64,000 nucleotides of DNA from Aliiroseovarius subalbicans (GCF_022678625.1 NZ_JALBYQ010000002.1:372001-436000); one strand, 5' to 3'; counted from the first letter of the stretch, positions 43,894 to 58,784 are shown. Numbers and translations are program-made. Notes: generated by a model not told the origin, from the letters alone.

Positions 43894-46800
43894 TCAGGGC
43901 TGTTCGTCGCCCGCCGTTTCCGGCGTCTCGACCAGACCTGCATCTTCCTCGGCCACATCGTCACCGAATACCGAAGACGCTTCGTCGGCCGGTGCAGCCA
44001 GTGCGGCGGCGGCTTCGGCTTCCTTGCGGGCCTCTTCGATCACCACGTTGTCGCGGTCCTGAGCAACCCGGCGCACGGCCTGAGTGGCCCCACCGGTGCC
44101 CGCCGGGATCAGGCGACCAACGATCACGTTCTCTTTCAGGCCAACCAGCTTGTCCTTCTTGCCCTGAACCGAAGCTTCGGTCAGCACGCGGGTGGTTTCC
44201 TGGAAAGACGCCGCCGAGATGAAGCTGCGGGTTTGCAGCGACGCCTTGGTGATACCCAACAGGATCGGTTCGCCCGAAGCCAGACGACGCCCTTCGGCGG
44301 CGGCTTTCTCGTTCGCGGCTTCGAACTCGGCCTTGTCGACATGTTCGCCCTTAAGAAGGGTGGTTTCGCCCGAGTCGAGGATCTCCCACTTCTGCAGCAT
44401 CTGGCGAACGATCACCTCGATGTGCTTGTCGTTGATCTTCACACCCTGCAGGCGATACACGTCCTGGACTTCGTCGATCATGTAGTCAGCCAGCGCTTCG
44501 ACACCCATGATGGACAGGATGTCATGCGGCGCCGGGTTGCCGTCCATGATGTAGTCGCCCTTTTGAACAAAGTCGCCTTCGGCCACCGGGATGTGTTTGC
44601 CCTTGGGAACCATGTATTCCACGTTCTCCAGGCTTTCATCCGCGGGTTCGATCGCGATGCGACGCTTGTTCTTGTAGTCGCGGCCAAAGCGCACGTAGCC
44701 ATCGACTTCGGCGATGATCGCGTGGTCCTTCGGACGACGGGCTTCGAACAATTCGGCCACACGCGGCAGACCACCGGTGATGTCCTTGGTCTTGGCGCCT
44801 TCACGCGGGATACGCGCGACAACGTCACCGGCCTGGATCTGGCTGCCATCTTCAATCGACAGAATGGCGTCAACCGACATCGGATAGGTCACCGGATTGC
44901 CCGCAGCGTTGCGGACCGGTTCGCCATCTTTGTCGACCAGGATAACCTCGGGCTTCAGATCGCTGCCTTTCGGCGCCGAGCGCCAGTCGGTCACGATCTT
45001 CTGCGTCATACCCGTTGCATCATCGGTTTCGTCCCGCACCGAAATACCCGAAACGAGGTCCACGAACTTCGCGGTCGCCGCCTTTTCAGCGATGATCGGA
45101 AGCGTATAGGGATCCCATTCGAACAGCTTGTCGCCACGGTTCACCTGATCGCCATCAGCGACGTGCAGCTTGGAACCATAGCCGATCTTGTGGCTGGCCC
45201 GCTCGACGTCGTTCTCGTCCATGATGGCCAGAACCATGTTGCGGCCCATGACGATTTTTTCGCCCGACGCATTCTCAAGAATGTTGTCGTTGCGGAATTC
45301 GACGCGGCCCTCGTGGCTGGCTTCCTGGAACGATTGCTGACCACCCTGCGCAATGCCGCCGATGTGGAACGTCCGCATCGTCAGCTGTGTGCCGGGTTCA
45401 CCGATCGATTGTGCGGCGATGATGCCGACCGCTTCGCCCTGGTTGACCAGGGTACCGCGGGCCAGGTCACGACCGTAACACGCGGCGCAAACGCCTTCTT
45501 CGGCTTCACAGGTCAGCGGGCTGCGCATTTGCATGGTTGCCACACCGGCCGCTTCCACCGCGTCCGATTTGCGTTCGTCGATCAGCTCGTTCTTGGCGAC
45601 GATCACTTCGCCCGTTGCCGGGTGCACGACATCCTCGCCCGCGACGCGGCCCAGGATACGTTCGGCCAGCGAGGCGACGACTTCACCGTCGTTCACAGCC
45701 GCTTCGGCTTTGATCGTCCGCTCGGTACCGCAGTCTTTCTCACGCACGATGCAGTCCTGGGCGACGTCCACCAGACGACGGGTCAAGTAACCCGAGTTTG
45801 CCGTCTTAAGCGCGGTGTCGGCCAGACCCTTACGGGCGCCGTGGGTCGAGTTGAAGTATTCAAGAACGGTCAGACCTTCCTTGAAGTTCGAGATGATCGG
45901 CGTTTCGATGATCTCGCCCGACGGCTTGGCCATCAGGCCGCGCATCCCGCCCAGCTGCTTCATCTGCGCGGGCGAACCACGGGCACCAGAGTGCGACATC
46001 ATGTAGACGCTGTTCGGCTCCATTTCGGCACCGGCATCGTCACGACGCACGGCCGAAATTTCGCCCATCATGGCATCTGCCACCTGGTCGGAACACTTCG
46101 ACCAGGCATCAACCACTTTGTTGTACTTCTCGCCCAGGGTGATGAGACCGTCCATGTACTGCTGTTCGAACTCTTTCACCTGGTCACGGACGCCGTCCAC
46201 GATCGGCCATTTTTCGTCCGGGATGACCATGTCATCCTTGCCGAAGCTGATGCCGGCCTTGAAGGCCTCTTTGAAGCCGACCGACATGATCTGGTCACAG
46301 AAGATGACCGATTCCTTCTGACCGCAGTAGCGGTAGACGGTGTCGATGACCTGCTGAACTTCCTTCTTGCGCAGAAGGCGGTTGACCAGTTCAAACGGCG
46401 CTTTCGTGTTCAGCGGCAGAAGCGCGCCCAGACGAATGCGGCCCGGCGTGGTGTCGAAACGCACCATGACCTCGTTGCCTTCTTCGTCGATCTGCGGGAT
46501 CCGGGCCTGCACCTTGGCGTGCAGGTGAACCTCGCCTGCATCCAGCGCGTGGATCACTTCATCCACGTCGGAGAAGACCATGCCTTCGCCCTTCATGCCT
46601 TCGCGCTCCATCGAGATGTAATAGAGGCCAAGGATCATGTCCTGCGAGGGAACGATGATCGGCGCACCGTTGGCGGGCGACAGCACGTTGTTGGTCGACA
46701 TCATCAAGACGCGTGCTTCCAGCTGCGCCTCAAGCGACAGCGGCACGTGAACGGCCATCTGGTCACCGTCGAAGTCGGCGTTGAACGCCGAGCAGACCAG

Positions 46801-48162
46801 CGGGTGCAGCTGAATAGCCTTACCTTCGATCAGCATCGGTTCGAACGCCTGGATGCCAAGACGGTGCAGCGTGGGCGCACGGTTCAACATCACCGGGTGT
46901 TCGCGGATGACCTCATCCAGGATGTCCCAGACTTCGGGGCGCTCTTTCTCGACCAGCTTCTTCGCCTGCTTCACGGTGCTGGACAGACCTTTGGCCTCCA
47001 GACGCGAGTAGATGAAGGGCTTGAACAGCTCCAACGCCATCTTCTTGGGCAGACCACATTGGTGCAGCTTCAGTTCCGGGCCGGTCACAATGACCGAACG
47101 ACCCGAGAAGTCGACGCGTTTACCCAAAAGGTTCTGACGGAAGCGGCCCTGTTTGCCTTTCAGCATGTCAGACAGCGACTTCAGCGGGCGTTTGTTCGCA
47201 CCGGTGATGACGCGGCCACGACGGCCGTTATCGAACAGAGCGTCGACCGATTCCTGCAGCATCCGCTTTTCGTTGCGCACGATGATGTCGGGCGCACGAA
47301 GCTCGATCAGACGCTTCAGGCGGTTGTTGCGGTTGATCACGCGGCGATACAGGTCGTTCAGGTCCGAGGTCGCGAACCGGCCACCGTCCAGCGGCACCAG
47401 CGGGCGCAGCTCGGGCGGGATGACCGGGATCACGGTCAGGATCATCCATTCCGGACGGTTGCCGCTTTCAATGAAGTTCTCGACGATCTTCAGACGCTTG
47501 ATGATCTTCTTGGGCTTCAGCTCACCGGTGGCTTCGGCCAGGTCGGCGCGCAGCGTTTCCGCTTCGCTTTCCAGGTCGATGGCCGCCAGCATTTCGCGGA
47601 TCGCTTCGGCACCGATGTTCGCGGTGAACGCGTCCATGCCATAGGTGTCCTGGGCGTCCATGAACTCCTCTTCCGACATCAGCTGACCATAGGTCAGGTC
47701 GGTAAGGCCGGGTTCGATCACCACGTAGTTCTCGAAATACAGGATGCGTTCCAGATCGCGCAGGGTCATGTCCAGCATCAGGCCGATGCGCGACGGCAGC
47801 GACTTGAGGAACCAGATATGCGCGACGGGCGCGGCCAGCTCGATGTGGCCCATGCGTTCGCGGCGGACCTTCTGAAGCGTGACTTCCACACCGCATTTTT
47901 CGCAGACAACGCCGCGATACTTCATGCGTTTGTATTTGCCGCACAGGCATTCATAGTCCTTGATCGGGCCAAAAATCCGCGCGCAGAAAAGGCCGTCACG
48001 CTCGGGTTTGAACGTGCGGTAGTTGATGGTCTCGGGCTTCTTGATCTCGCCATACGACCACGACAGAATCCGTTCCGGGCTGGCCAGCGACACCTTGATT
48101 TCATCAAAGGTTTTCGGCGCCTGCAGCGGGTTGAACGGGTTGGTTGACAGTTCCTGGTTCAT
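43894..48162 (-). CDS. rpoC: RNA polymerase beta' subunit
   Basis: 1422 residues. The N-terminal zinc ribbon [20 protein letters not shown] (about 70-90), the catalytic [12 protein letters not shown] with three Mg-binding aspartates, the bridge/trigger region ([18 protein letters not shown]) and the second zinc site ([15 protein letters not shown]) are all present. It forms the active site of RNA polymerase with beta. It lies 48 bp after rpoB and ends at the terminator at 43841-43868. Confidence 0.98.
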   Translation of the reverse strand: MNQELSTNPFNPLQAPKTFDEIKVSLASPERILSWSYGEIKKPETINYRTFKPERDGLFCARIFGPIKDYECLCGKYKRMKYRGVVCEKCGVEVTLQKVRRERMGHIELAAPVAHIWFLKSLPSRIGLMLDMTLRDLERILYFENYVVIEPGLTDLTYGQLMSEEEFMDAQDTYGMDAFTANIGAEAIREMLAAIDLESEAETLRADLAEATGELKPKKIIKRLKIVENFIESGNRPEWMILTVIPVIPPELRPLVPLDGGRFATSDLNDLYRRVINRNNRLKRLIELRAPDIIVRNEKRMLQESVDALFDNGRRGRVITGANKRPLKSLSDMLKGKQGRFRQNLLGKRVDFSGRSVIVTGPELKLHQCGLPKKMALELFKPFIYSRLEAKGLSSTVKQAKKLVEKERPEVWDILDEVIREHPVMLNRAPTLHRLGIQAFEPMLIEGKAIQLHPLVCSAFNADFDGDQMAVHVPLSLEAQLEARVLMMSTNNVLSPANGAPIIVPSQDMILGLYYISMEREGMKGEGMVFSDVDEVIHALDAGEVHLHAKVQARIPQIDEEGNEVMVRFDTTPGRIRLGALLPLNTKAPFELVNRLLRKKEVQQVIDTVYRYCGQKESVIFCDQIMSVGFKEAFKAGISFGKDDMVIPDEKWPIVDGVRDQVKEFEQQYMDGLITLGEKYNKVVDAWSKCSDQVADAMMGEISAVRRDDAGAEMEPNSVYMMSHSGARGSPAQMKQLGGMRGLMAKPSGEIIETPIISNFKEGLTVLEYFNSTHGARKGLADTALKTANSGYLTRRLVDVAQDCIVREKDCGTERTIKAEAAVNDGEVVASLAERILGRVAGEDVVHPATGEVIVAKNELIDERKSDAVEAAGVATMQMRSPLTCEAEEGVCAACYGRDLARGTLVNQGEAVGIIAAQSIGEPGTQLTMRTFHIGGIAQGGQQSFQEASHEGRVEFRNDNILENASGEKIVMGRNMVLAIMDENDVERASHKIGYGSKLHVADGDQVNRGDKLFEWDPYTLPIIAEKAATAKFVDLVSGISVRDETDDATGMTQKIVTDWRSAPKGSDLKPEVILVDKDGEPVRNAAGNPVTYPMSVDAILSIEDGSQIQAGDVVARIPREGAKTKDITGGLPRVAELFEARRPKDHAIIAEVDGYVRFGRDYKNKRRIAIEPADESLENVEYMVPKGKHIPVAEGDFVQKGDYIMDGNPAPHDILSIMGVEALADYMIDEVQDVYRLQGVKINDKHIEVIVRQMLQKWEILDSGETTLLKGEHVDKAEFEAANEKAAAEGRRLASGEPILLGITKASLQTRSFISAASFQETTRVLTEASVQGKKDKLVGLKENVIVGRLIPAGTGGATQAVRRVAQDRDNVVIEEARKEAEAAAALAAPADEASSVFGDDVAEEDAGLVETPETAGDEQP

Positions 48163-48210
48163 TTTGCGTTCCTTAATCTAGGGGAAGGGGAAAAGGGGTA
48201 AGGCGGCGCC

Positions 48211-52347
<4,137 letters not shown>

Positions 52348-52487
52348 AAGGTAATTACCTTCCATTTTCTCAACTGAGGCGCCAGCCGTCGGGTTACCGG
52401 CGACACCTCGTCAGAGACGGGCGGGGTTCGGACCAATTCCCGGAAACCTTCCCAAGGGCTTCCTCCCGATCCGTTGAACCTTTCCCA

Positions 52488-52555
52488 GGAAAAGGCCCAT
52501 GATTGGCCCTTTCCAAGACAGGTTCGGCTGGACCCCGATTTCTCGGGATCCAGCC
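52488..52555 (-). other. Two stable hairpins in the rplL-rpoB intergenic region
   Basis: 52488-52514 forms a 10-bp stem (GGAAAAGGCC with GGCCCTTTCC, one G-U on the minus strand) and 52526-52555 a GGCTGGA/TCCAGCC stem continuing as CCGA/TCGG. Neither has a proper U-run at its 3' side apart from TTTTCC after the first. By analogy with the E. coli L12-beta region they may attenuate or process the transcript so that rpoBC is made less than L7/L12. Confidence 0.5.
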
Positions 52556-52591
52556 AATATTTCGCGGGCTCATGCGGCCCGTAAGCGGGGC

Positions 52592-52966
52592 TTAGGCCAG
52601 CTCGACCTCGGCGCCAGCTGCTTCCAGCTTGGCTTTGACGTCTTCGGCTTCGGCTTTGTCCACGCCTTCTTTGATCTTGCCGCCAGCTTCGACCAGCTCT
52701 TTGGCTTCTTTCAGGCCAAGACCGGTGAGACCGCGAACTTCTTTGATCACGTTGATTTTCGAAGCGCCGGCGTTCTTCAGAACGACGTCGAATTCGGTTT
52801 TCTCTTCTTCAGCTGCGCCGCCGGCGTCGCCGCCGCCTGCAACCATCACAGCGCCGCCAGCGGCGGGCTCGATGCCATACTCGTCTTTGAGGATGGTTTT
52901 CAGTTCTTGTGCTTCGAGAAGGGTCAGACCCACGATCTCTTCAGCCATTTTCTTCAGATCAGCCAT
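52592..52966 (-). CDS. rplL: 50S ribosomal protein L7/L12
   Basis: 124 residues. N-terminal dimerisation helices ([20 protein letters not shown]), an Ala/Gly-rich hinge (about 36-52) and the C-terminal factor-binding domain with [21 protein letters not shown] are present. The stalk recruits translation GTPases. It is 71 bp after rplJ. Confidence 0.98.
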   Translation of the reverse strand: MADLKKMAEEIVGLTLLEAQELKTILKDEYGIEPAAGGAVMVAGGGDAGGAAEEEKTEFDVVLKNAGASKINVIKEVRGLTGLGLKEAKELVEAGGKIKEGVDKAEAEDVKAKLEAAGAEVELA

Positions 52967-53037
52967 TGTACTGTTTCCGTTCGTTTTAGATGTGTTCCAA
53001 CGTGTAGGTGTTCACCCCACGCAGGTATCAAGATTGC

Positions 53038-53553
53038 TTAAGCAGCCGCCTTGTCCTCGACAGTGGACAAGATGGACGCGATGTTCGAAGCAGGTGCGCC
53101 AATGGCCCCAGCGATGTTGGAAGCAGGTGCGCCGATGCAGCCAACGATCGAAGCAATAAGCTCCTCACGCGACGGCATAGCGGCGACGGCTTTCACACCG
53201 GCCGGATCCAGAGCCGTTTCGCCCATTGCACCACCAAGGATAACGAGTTTCTCGTTCCCCTTAGCGTACTCCTGAACCACCTTGGCTGCTGCCACGGGAT
53301 CTTCGGAATAGGCGAGTACGGTCATGCCATTGAGAAGGTCGGAAATCGAAGCGTTCGGCTTCCCCTCAAGGGCGATCTTGGCGAGCTTGTTCTTGGCAAC
53401 GCGCACAGACCCGCCCGCTTCACGCATTTGCGCGCGCAGGTCCTGCATTTCAGCAACCGTGAGACCCGCGTAGTGGCTGACCACTACAACGCCAGAGCTT
53501 TCAAAGATCTGGCCGAGTTCCTCGACCAGTTTTTCTTTTTGTGCTCTATCCAC
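53038..53553 (-). CDS. rplJ: 50S ribosomal protein L10
   Basis: 171 residues. [20 protein letters not shown] and [18 protein letters not shown] open the rRNA-binding domain. The C-terminal helix that carries L12 dimers contains an 11-residue tandem repeat ([11 protein letters not shown] then [11 protein letters not shown]), encoded by a 33-bp DNA repeat. L10 normally represses its own rplJL mRNA through a leader. It has its own promoter upstream. Confidence 0.98.
   Translation of the reverse strand: MDRAQKEKLVEELGQIFESSGVVVVSHYAGLTVAEMQDLRAQMREAGGSVRVAKNKLAKIALEGKPNASISDLLNGMTVLAYSEDPVAAAKVVQEYAKGNEKLVILGGAMGETALDPAGVKAVAAMPSREELIASIVGCIGAPASNIAGAIGAPASNIASILSTVEDKAAA
53078..53143. repeat. 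33-bp tandem repeat inside rplJ
   Basis: Units 53078-53110 and 53111-53143 are nearly identical (GCGATGTTSGAAGCAGGTGC core) and encode an 11-residue repeat in the L12-binding region of L10. The repeat keeps frame and probably reflects an old duplication conserved in the group. Confidence 0.8.
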
Positions 53554-53815
53554 AGTTTCACTCCAAGTATGGGAGGCTTGTGGCCCCCCGGCTCTTATTC
53601 ACCGGGCCAGGCCCGGCATGAAGTCCGTTTACGGGGCATCGCCAAAATCACCCGAGGTCGGAACCTCGGCGAGAATGTCGTTTCCCGTCTCAGGCAGGAT
53701 TTATGAGACCCAGATTGGCCCCACCCACCGTCTTGGACGAAACGCAAAACAGCGCACGACGAATCGCACGCTGGTCTACAAGAGCGTATCTAGGAGTATT
53801 TGGCACATTTTCCAA
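53554..53815 (-). promoter_or_regulatory. rplJL promoter and probable L10 leader
   Basis: On the minus strand TTGGAA (53810-53815), 17 bp, then TAGATA (53787-53792) make a good sigma70 promoter. The resulting leader of about 225 nt before rplJ is long and GC-rich, with self-complementary stretches such as CCGGGCCTGGCCCGG near 53600, as expected for the L10 autoregulatory leader. The leader assignment rests on position, not on a full fold. Confidence 0.6.
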
Positions 53816-53890
53816 CCCCCTATCGGGGCCAGCTGGCGGGAAAGATGAAGATTTCGTCACCATCCCGTGCGCCTTGGCATGATAGCACGA

Positions 53891-53919
53891 AAAAGGGCGA
53901 GGCCAAAGCCCCGCCCTTA
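53891..53919 (-). terminator. Rho-independent terminator of rplKA
   Basis: On the minus strand AAGGGCGGGGC pairs with the GCCTCGCCCTT arm around a short loop, followed by TTTTT. It lies 24 bp past the rplA stop and separates rplKA from rplJL. Confidence 0.85.
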
Positions 53920-53942
53920 TGACGTCTTCGAACAGAAAGGGC

Positions 53943-54641
53943 TTAGTTGCCCGTCGCGTTCTCGATGTCCAGCGACACGCCCGGACCCATAGTCGAGGAC
54001 AGCGCGATTTTCTTCATGTAGGCGCCCTTGGCACCGGCCGGCTTGGCCTTCTGAACGGCGTCCACGAAGGCGCGCACGTTTTCGATCAGCTTGGCTTCGT
54101 CGAACGACGCCTTGCCGATACCAGCGTGAACCACACCGGCTTTCTCGGCCTTGAACTGAACCTCACCGCCCTTGGCGGCTTCGACGGCAGCTTTCACGTC
54201 CATGGTGACCGTGCCCACTTTCGGGTTCGGCATCAGGTTGCGCGGGCCCAGGATCTTACCCAGGCGGCCGACGATCGGCATCATGTCCGGAGTCGCGATG
54301 CAGCGGTCGAAGTCGATGTTGCCGGCTTGCACGGCTTCCATCAAATCCTCGGCACCGATCACGTCTGCGCCGGCTTCCTTGGCTTCGTCAGCCTTGGGGC
54401 CACGGGCGAAGACAGCGACGCGCATGGTTTTGCCGGTGCCGTTGGGCAGCGAGACAACGCCGCGGACCATCTGGTCGGCGTGGCGCGGGTCAACACCCAG
54501 GCACAGGGCGATTTCAACGGTTTCGTCAAATTTCGCTTTGGCGTTGCCCTTGACCAGTGCAACAGCTTCTTCGACGGTCACGTTGTCCTTGCCGGCGAAT
54601 GCTTCGCGGGCAGCGGTTGTGCGTTTTCCAAGTTTCGCCAT
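53943..54641 (-). CDS. rplA: 50S ribosomal protein L1
   Basis: 232 residues. [25 protein letters not shown] and [15 protein letters not shown] are the L1 signature. L1 forms the mobile stalk at the tRNA exit site and usually represses rplKA translation. It starts 1 bp after the rplK stop. Confidence 0.98.
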   Translation of the reverse strand: MAKLGKRTTAAREAFAGKDNVTVEEAVALVKGNAKAKFDETVEIALCLGVDPRHADQMVRGVVSLPNGTGKTMRVAVFARGPKADEAKEAGADVIGAEDLMEAVQAGNIDFDRCIATPDMMPIVGRLGKILGPRNLMPNPKVGTVTMDVKAAVEAAKGGEVQFKAEKAGVVHAGIGKASFDEAKLIENVRAFVDAVQKAKPAGAKGAYMKKIALSSTMGPGVSLDIENATGN

Positions 54642-54642
54642 C

Positions 54643-55068
54643 TTACTTCACCTCAATGCCCATGGAGCGGGCGGAGCCCAGGATGATCTGCATCGCGGCT
54701 TCGATGTCGTTCGCGTTCAGATCCTTCATCTTTGCCTCGGCGATTTCCTTGACCTGCTTGGAGGTCACGGAGCCGACGACTTCGCGGCCCGGCAGGTTCG
54801 CGCCGGACTTCAGCTTGGCAGCCTTCTTCAGGAAATAGGACGCCGGGGGCGTCTTGATGTCCATCGAGAACGACTTGTCCTGGTAATAGGTGATGATGGT
54901 CGGGCACGGTGCACCGGGCTCCAGCTCCTGCGTCTTGGCGTTGAACGCCTTGCAGAATTCCATGATGTTGATGCCGCGCTGACCCAGGGCGGGACCCACG
55001 GGCGGGCTGGGGTTGGCTTGACCTGCAGGAACCTGCAGTTTCATCGTGCCAGCAATCTTCTTGGCCAT
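54643..55068 (-). CDS. rplK: 50S ribosomal protein L11
   Basis: About 141 residues. [39 protein letters not shown] and a C-terminal rRNA-binding domain identify L11, part of the GTPase centre and needed for the stringent response. ATG 55068 has AGGAG 7 bases upstream; a longer in-frame extension has no family support. Confidence 0.98.
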   Translation of the reverse strand: MAKKIAGTMKLQVPAGQANPSPPVGPALGQRGINIMEFCKAFNAKTQELEPGAPCPTIITYYQDKSFSMDIKTPPASYFLKKAAKLKSGANLPGREVVGSVTSKQVKEIAEAKMKDLNANDIEAAMQIILGSARSMGIEVK

Positions 55069-55232
55069 GTGGCCTCTCCTTCTCACAATAGCTCGGGGAC
55101 GCGTCCCTTTGCCTTCGATTGCCGTGGTCGGGGTCCGGGCCGCGGCCCCTCGCCTCCCACGTATGAAACTCATCGCCCCTTACGGCGCTCTTCGTCGCGA
55201 AGACGGCCTGTCAGGGCCGGATGAGCGATCGC

Positions 55233-55766
55233 TCAGGTTTCTTTCGTAACCTGAGTGAATTCCAGTTCGACCGGGGTTGCCCGGCCAAAGATCGACACCG
55301 TCACCTTCAGGCGCTGGTTGTCGTCGTCCACACCTTCGACCATTCCGTCGAAACCTTCGAACGGGCCATCGGTGACGGACACCTTTTCGCCGATTTCAAA
55401 GCTGATCAGGGTGCGCGGGGCTTCCTGGCCTTCTTCGACGCGGCCCAGGATGGCCTGCACCTCGGCGTCACGCATCGGCATCGGGCGGCCTTGCGGGCCC
55501 AGGAAACCGGTGACGCGGTTGATCGAGTTGATCAGGTGATAACCTTCGTCCGACATTTCCATGTGGACCAGAACATAGCCCGGCATGAAGCGACGCTCGG
55601 CGGTCACTTTCTTGCCGCGACGGACCTCGATCACCTCTTCGGTCGGGACCAGAACTTCGTCGATCTCGTCCTCAAGACCCTTTTCCGTGACAGAAAGCTT
55701 GATCTGCTCGGCGATCTTTTTCTCGAAGTTCGAGAGCACGCTCACCGAATACCACCGTTTGGCCAT
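55233..55766 (-). CDS. nusG: Transcription antitermination factor NusG
   Basis: 177 residues. The NGN domain begins RWYSVSVLSNFEKKIAEQIK and has the VLVHMEMSDEGYHLINS core; the C-terminal KOW domain is FEIGEKVSVTDGPFEGFDG. NusG binds RNA polymerase, Rho and S10. It follows secE by about 180 bp, a gap in which I see no gene. Confidence 0.97.
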   Translation of the reverse strand: MAKRWYSVSVLSNFEKKIAEQIKLSVTEKGLEDEIDEVLVPTEEVIEVRRGKKVTAERRFMPGYVLVHMEMSDEGYHLINSINRVTGFLGPQGRPMPMRDAEVQAILGRVEEGQEAPRTLISFEIGEKVSVTDGPFEGFDGMVEGVDDDNQRLKVTVSIFGRATPVELEFTQVTKET

Positions 55767-55947
55767 CTGTTTCCGTCCCGTGTCACATGGCGGCGCACCG
55801 CCAAAGGTTCAAAAAATCCAAGCGGTTACCCGCCCGTTCCAGAACAAAAAATCGGCGCGCAACTCGAATCGCCGCACGCCAGTCTGGAAAGTTCTGCCCG
55901 CATTACTCCTGAAATCACGTCATTTCAAGGGTCTGCGCGCCTGTTCG

Positions 55948-56145
55948 TCAGCCGAACATCCCCAGCACTGCGGACAAGCCCGAGCGGATGCCCAGGTCGA
56001 CCAGCGAGAAGAAGATCGCGGTAAGCGCCGCCATGGCGAAGACCATACCGGTCGTCAGCAGCACTTCGCGTCGTGTCGGCCAAACGACCTTGGACACTTC
56101 GGCGCGCACCTGCTGAATGAATTGAAGAGGGTTCGTCATTGCCAT
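55948..56145 (-). CDS. secE: Preprotein translocase subunit SecE
   Basis: 65 residues, the short single-helix form. FIQQVRAEVSKVVWPTRRE is the conserved amphipathic helix; one membrane helix follows (about 30-55). SecE clamps SecY in the inner-membrane translocon. Start at ATG 56145 or 56139. Confidence 0.95.
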   Translation of the reverse strand: MAMTNPLQFIQQVRAEVSKVVWPTRREVLLTTGMVFAMAALTAIFFSLVDLGIRSGLSAVLGMFG

Positions 56146-56174
56146 TGTTCTGCTTCTCCCGGGGAACAGGGGGT

Positions 56175-56203
56175 GAAATAGAGAAACCGCGCAAGGTTTT
56201 CAA
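56175..56203 (-). promoter_or_regulatory. sigma70-type promoter of secE-nusG
   Basis: On the minus strand TTGAAA (56198-56203) and TATTTC (56175-56180) are 17 bp apart, about 35 bp upstream of secE. Confidence 0.5.
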
Positions 56204-56244
56204 GCCCGCGCGGTTCACCATGGCGTTTCAATGGCGTCAGCGTC

Positions 56245-57558
56245 TCACAATTCGCCCCGCGCCTGGCGCGCAAGCTTGTCAAACGGGTCGCCGCCACGCG
56301 CCGTTGACTTGCCGGGTTTGCTTGCCTTGCCGGCAAATCCCTTTGGTAGTCCCACAATGTTCAGCCCACCAAGTTTCAGGCCGGTGTCAGGTTTCGCTTT
56401 GACCCCCAGCGCCGGTGCAAAAGCAGACCTGAGCTTGGTGAACCCCCAATACACACTCGCCCAAAAGCCGACCAACAATACCAGCGGCAAAAAGCTGAAC
56501 GCCCCGACGCGCGACAGGAAGGGGAAGAAAATAGCGGCAGCGACGACTCCATAGGCCGCAAGGGTGAAGCCACTTGGGCGCCAGGAACGTGTCGCCCTTG
56601 GGCGCGGCGCAGGCTTGGGGGCTTCACCCGTGGCCGCACGATGCGCCTTCAGACGCTCAAGCGGGCTGTCTGCTTTGGGCTTGCGGGCCGCGGCGCCTGC
56701 CTGTTGATCGTGCAAGCGGCGCTGATTCAACCGACCCAGTGGACTGTCGTCGGTGATCGAGTCTGCCATCGTCGGCGTTTGCGGCGCAAAAGACGATTGT
56801 GCTTTTGCTGCCGATTCTACAGGCGCCGTGCCCGCGATCGGGCCGTTGGCAAAGGGGTCGGGTTTTGTGCGCTTGCCGTTCATGCCCCGCTTGAACACAA
56901 GCTTCACGATACCAATCAGGGCAATGCCTGCGCCGATCAACCAAAAGATCATCCGCTCGCGCATTGGCACGCCCCTGGGGGCAAGCGCGGCCTCGCGCCC
57001 CTGCCAGAATGGGTCAAGGATGACAAAGCCGGAGGCCCGCGTCAGGCCGTTCTTTTCCATCACCTCATAGGCGTGATCATCAGCCGGATGCGTGTGCTTC
57101 GCGAACCCGTTGAAGCGGAAAAACGGTCGTTCAACTTCGAGCTTTGGAAGGTCGACGTAGTCGTACAGATTCTCGCTGAAATTCTCCCACTCGCTTTTGG
57201 TCAGAATCAGTGCCGCCCGCGCGACTTTGCTTGCCGCCTGATCTTCGGAACCGAACAGAACATACAGATAATGGTTGCCGGTCTTCACCAGGTTGGTGCG
57301 CTCGATCAGGTTGGTGTTGTAGTCATAGTTGATCCACCCCGAAACGTGGACCTCTTTGGCGTCACTGATGTGATGGGTGCGACTGAAATCGCTCAGGTCA
57401 ACGACGTCCGGCATCGGGCTTTCCAGCGCCGTGGCGCGTTCAGCCTCGGTTTCAAGGGCGGATTGATACGCGAGCTCACCCAGATAGCCAACACCACCGG
57501 CCAGTGGGAAATACAGCCACCAGGGCATCATAATCAGAAAGGCAATCACGCGGTTCAA
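56245..57558 (-). CDS. Uncharacterised four-helix membrane protein with DSPLxRL repeats
   Basis: About 437 residues, no recognised family. Membrane helices lie at about 3-23, 205-225, 325-345 and 350-372. The region between helices 1 and 2 is a globular, probably periplasmic domain with aromatic-rich sequence (EWENFSENLYDYVDLPKLEVERPFF, quoted in part here as DYVDLPKLEVERPFF). A cytoplasmic linker holds repeated motifs DDSPLGRLNQRR and ADSPLERLKAHR, and the C-terminus has a similar DPFDKLARQARGE. I chose a TTG start at 57558 because AAGGAG is 6 bases upstream and a membrane helix begins at once; the upstream ATGs lack such a site. It lies between tRNA-Trp and secE. Confidence 0.7.
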   Translation of the reverse strand: MNRVIAFLIMMPWWLYFPLAGGVGYLGELAYQSALETEAERATALESPMPDVVDLSDFSRTHHISDAKEVHVSGWINYDYNTNLIERTNLVKTGNHYLYVLFGSEDQAASKVARAALILTKSEWENFSENLYDYVDLPKLEVERPFFRFNGFAKHTHPADDHAYEVMEKNGLTRASGFVILDPFWQGREAALAPRGVPMRERMIFWLIGAGIALIGIVKLVFKRGMNGKRTKPDPFANGPIAGTAPVESAAKAQSSFAPQTPTMADSITDDSPLGRLNQRRLHDQQAGAAARKPKADSPLERLKAHRAATGEAPKPAPRPRATRSWRPSGFTLAAYGVVAAAIFFPFLSRVGAFSFLPLVLLVGFWASVYWGFTKLRSAFAPALGVKAKPDTGLKLGGLNIVGLPKGFAGKASKPGKSTARGGDPFDKLARQARGEL

Positions 57559-57665
57559 AATGCACTCCTTCTCCGAACAATTCATCGGGATGAAAGCAAC
57601 CAGAACGGGAAAACCGGGCACCAATGTGGCGTGACTTTGCAAAATGTGCGAAAAATTGGGGGTCC

Positions 57666-57741
57666 TGGCAGGGGCAGCAGGGTTCGAACCCGCGACCTAC
57701 GGTTTTGGAGACCGTCGCTCTACCAACTGAGCTATACCCCT
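57666..57741 (-). tRNA. tRNA-Trp (anticodon CCA)
   Basis: 76 nt on the minus strand. The acceptor stem AGGGGTA pairs with the 3' part before the encoded CCA end; the D arm AGCTCAGTTGGTAGAGC, anticodon loop CTCCAAA (anticodon CCA) and T arm GGGTTCGAACCC are complete. tRNA-Trp upstream of secE-nusG is a conserved bacterial arrangement. Confidence 0.97.
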
Positions 57742-57841
57742 AGGACCGAGGGCCGAATTACGGCATGCAGCCGGGGTTTTCAAGAGCCCTTTTCACATCG
57801 CGTCAATGGAAGAGTAACCTTGATGCTGTTAAACCTTGGAA

Positions 57842-58672
57842 ATGACGAAACGAGATGCAAGCGACTTTGCCAACACGCCGTGGCGGACGCAAGGACCGGG
57901 GGTGCTGGACCCCGTCCGGCCCGTACCGACGATGCTGGGCGAAGATGAACAGCTGTTTTACCACTGGCTGACCCACGATTGGTCGCGCGATGCGGGCGCG
58001 ACCGTGGATCTGGGCTGTTTCGCCGGCGGGTCGACCGCGCGGCTGGCCGAAGGGCACCGCAAGGCCGGGCACAGCGCGATGATCCATGCCTATGACCGCT
58101 TTGGCGCCAGCGCACCGGTTAAGGAAAGCATTCTCTACGCGCAGGGCGTGGCACCGTTCGAGGGCGAAGACATCCTGCCGCTTGCAACCGCCCTGTTGGA
58201 GCCTTGGACCGAGCAGATCGAACTGCACCCCGGGTTGATCGAGGATCAGATCTGGGACGAAGGTCCGATCGAAATCCTGGTGATGGACGCGTCGAAAAAC
58301 ACCCGGTCGATGGACCGGATGGCGGAAATCTTCTTTCCGTCGCTGATCCCCGGCGGATCGGTCGTGGTGCAACAGGACTACCTGCACTGGAAAACCCCCT
58401 GGATCGCCGTGCAAATGGCGCGCATGGCCGAGCATTTCGTGCCCGTGACCGTGGCCGACCCGGACACGGTGGCGTTTCTGTGCGTCAAAGCGGTCGATCA
58501 GACGGCATTGGCAGCCGGACGCTGCTCGGGCCTGTCGGACGCGGACATGCGCGACGGGCTGGGCCAGGCGCGCGCCGCCATGCGCCCCTTCGCCGCCGCC
58601 CCCGGCGTCAAGAAACTGATCCGCGCCACCAAGGCCAACCCGGGCGCGCGGGCTACCTACCAGATGCGCTAG
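57842..58672 (+). CDS. Class I SAM-dependent methyltransferase-like protein
   Basis: About 276 residues. VDLGCFAGGSTARLAEG is the glycine-rich SAM-binding motif I; EILVMDASKN and LIPGGSVVVQQDYLHW match motifs of the methyltransferase_24 type. The substrate is not evident. A TTG six bases upstream could also serve; ribosome site GGA is weak. It is alone on the plus strand between tRNA-Trp and the GIY-YIG gene. Confidence 0.65.
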   Translation: MTKRDASDFANTPWRTQGPGVLDPVRPVPTMLGEDEQLFYHWLTHDWSRDAGATVDLGCFAGGSTARLAEGHRKAGHSAMIHAYDRFGASAPVKESILYAQGVAPFEGEDILPLATALLEPWTEQIELHPGLIEDQIWDEGPIEILVMDASKNTRSMDRMAEIFFPSLIPGGSVVVQQDYLHWKTPWIAVQMARMAEHFVPVTVADPDTVAFLCVKAVDQTALAAGRCSGLSDADMRDGLGQARAAMRPFAAAPGVKKLIRATKANPGARATYQMR

Positions 58673-58784
58673 CTTTGGACAGTGTCTCCTAGATGACGGG
58701 AGTAGCCCTGCGACAAGAGGCATGCTCCAACGGTTGTTATTCATTTGCCTTGAAGCACCCCGCCCACAGATGCATCGTTGAAAC

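Noticed and set aside
43882-48147. A 1421-codon open frame on the plus strand opposite rpoC
   Set aside because: It mirrors rpoC almost exactly and is rich in His, Asp, Arg and Val as expected from the antisense of GC-rich codons; rpoC is certain. The same holds for long plus-strand frames opposite rpoB (48388-50847 and 50947-52377).
55222-55235. Perfect 14-bp palindrome TGAGCGATCGCTCA at the nusG stop
   Set aside because: About four such palindromes are expected per 64 kb by chance; it overlaps coding sequence and has no U-run.
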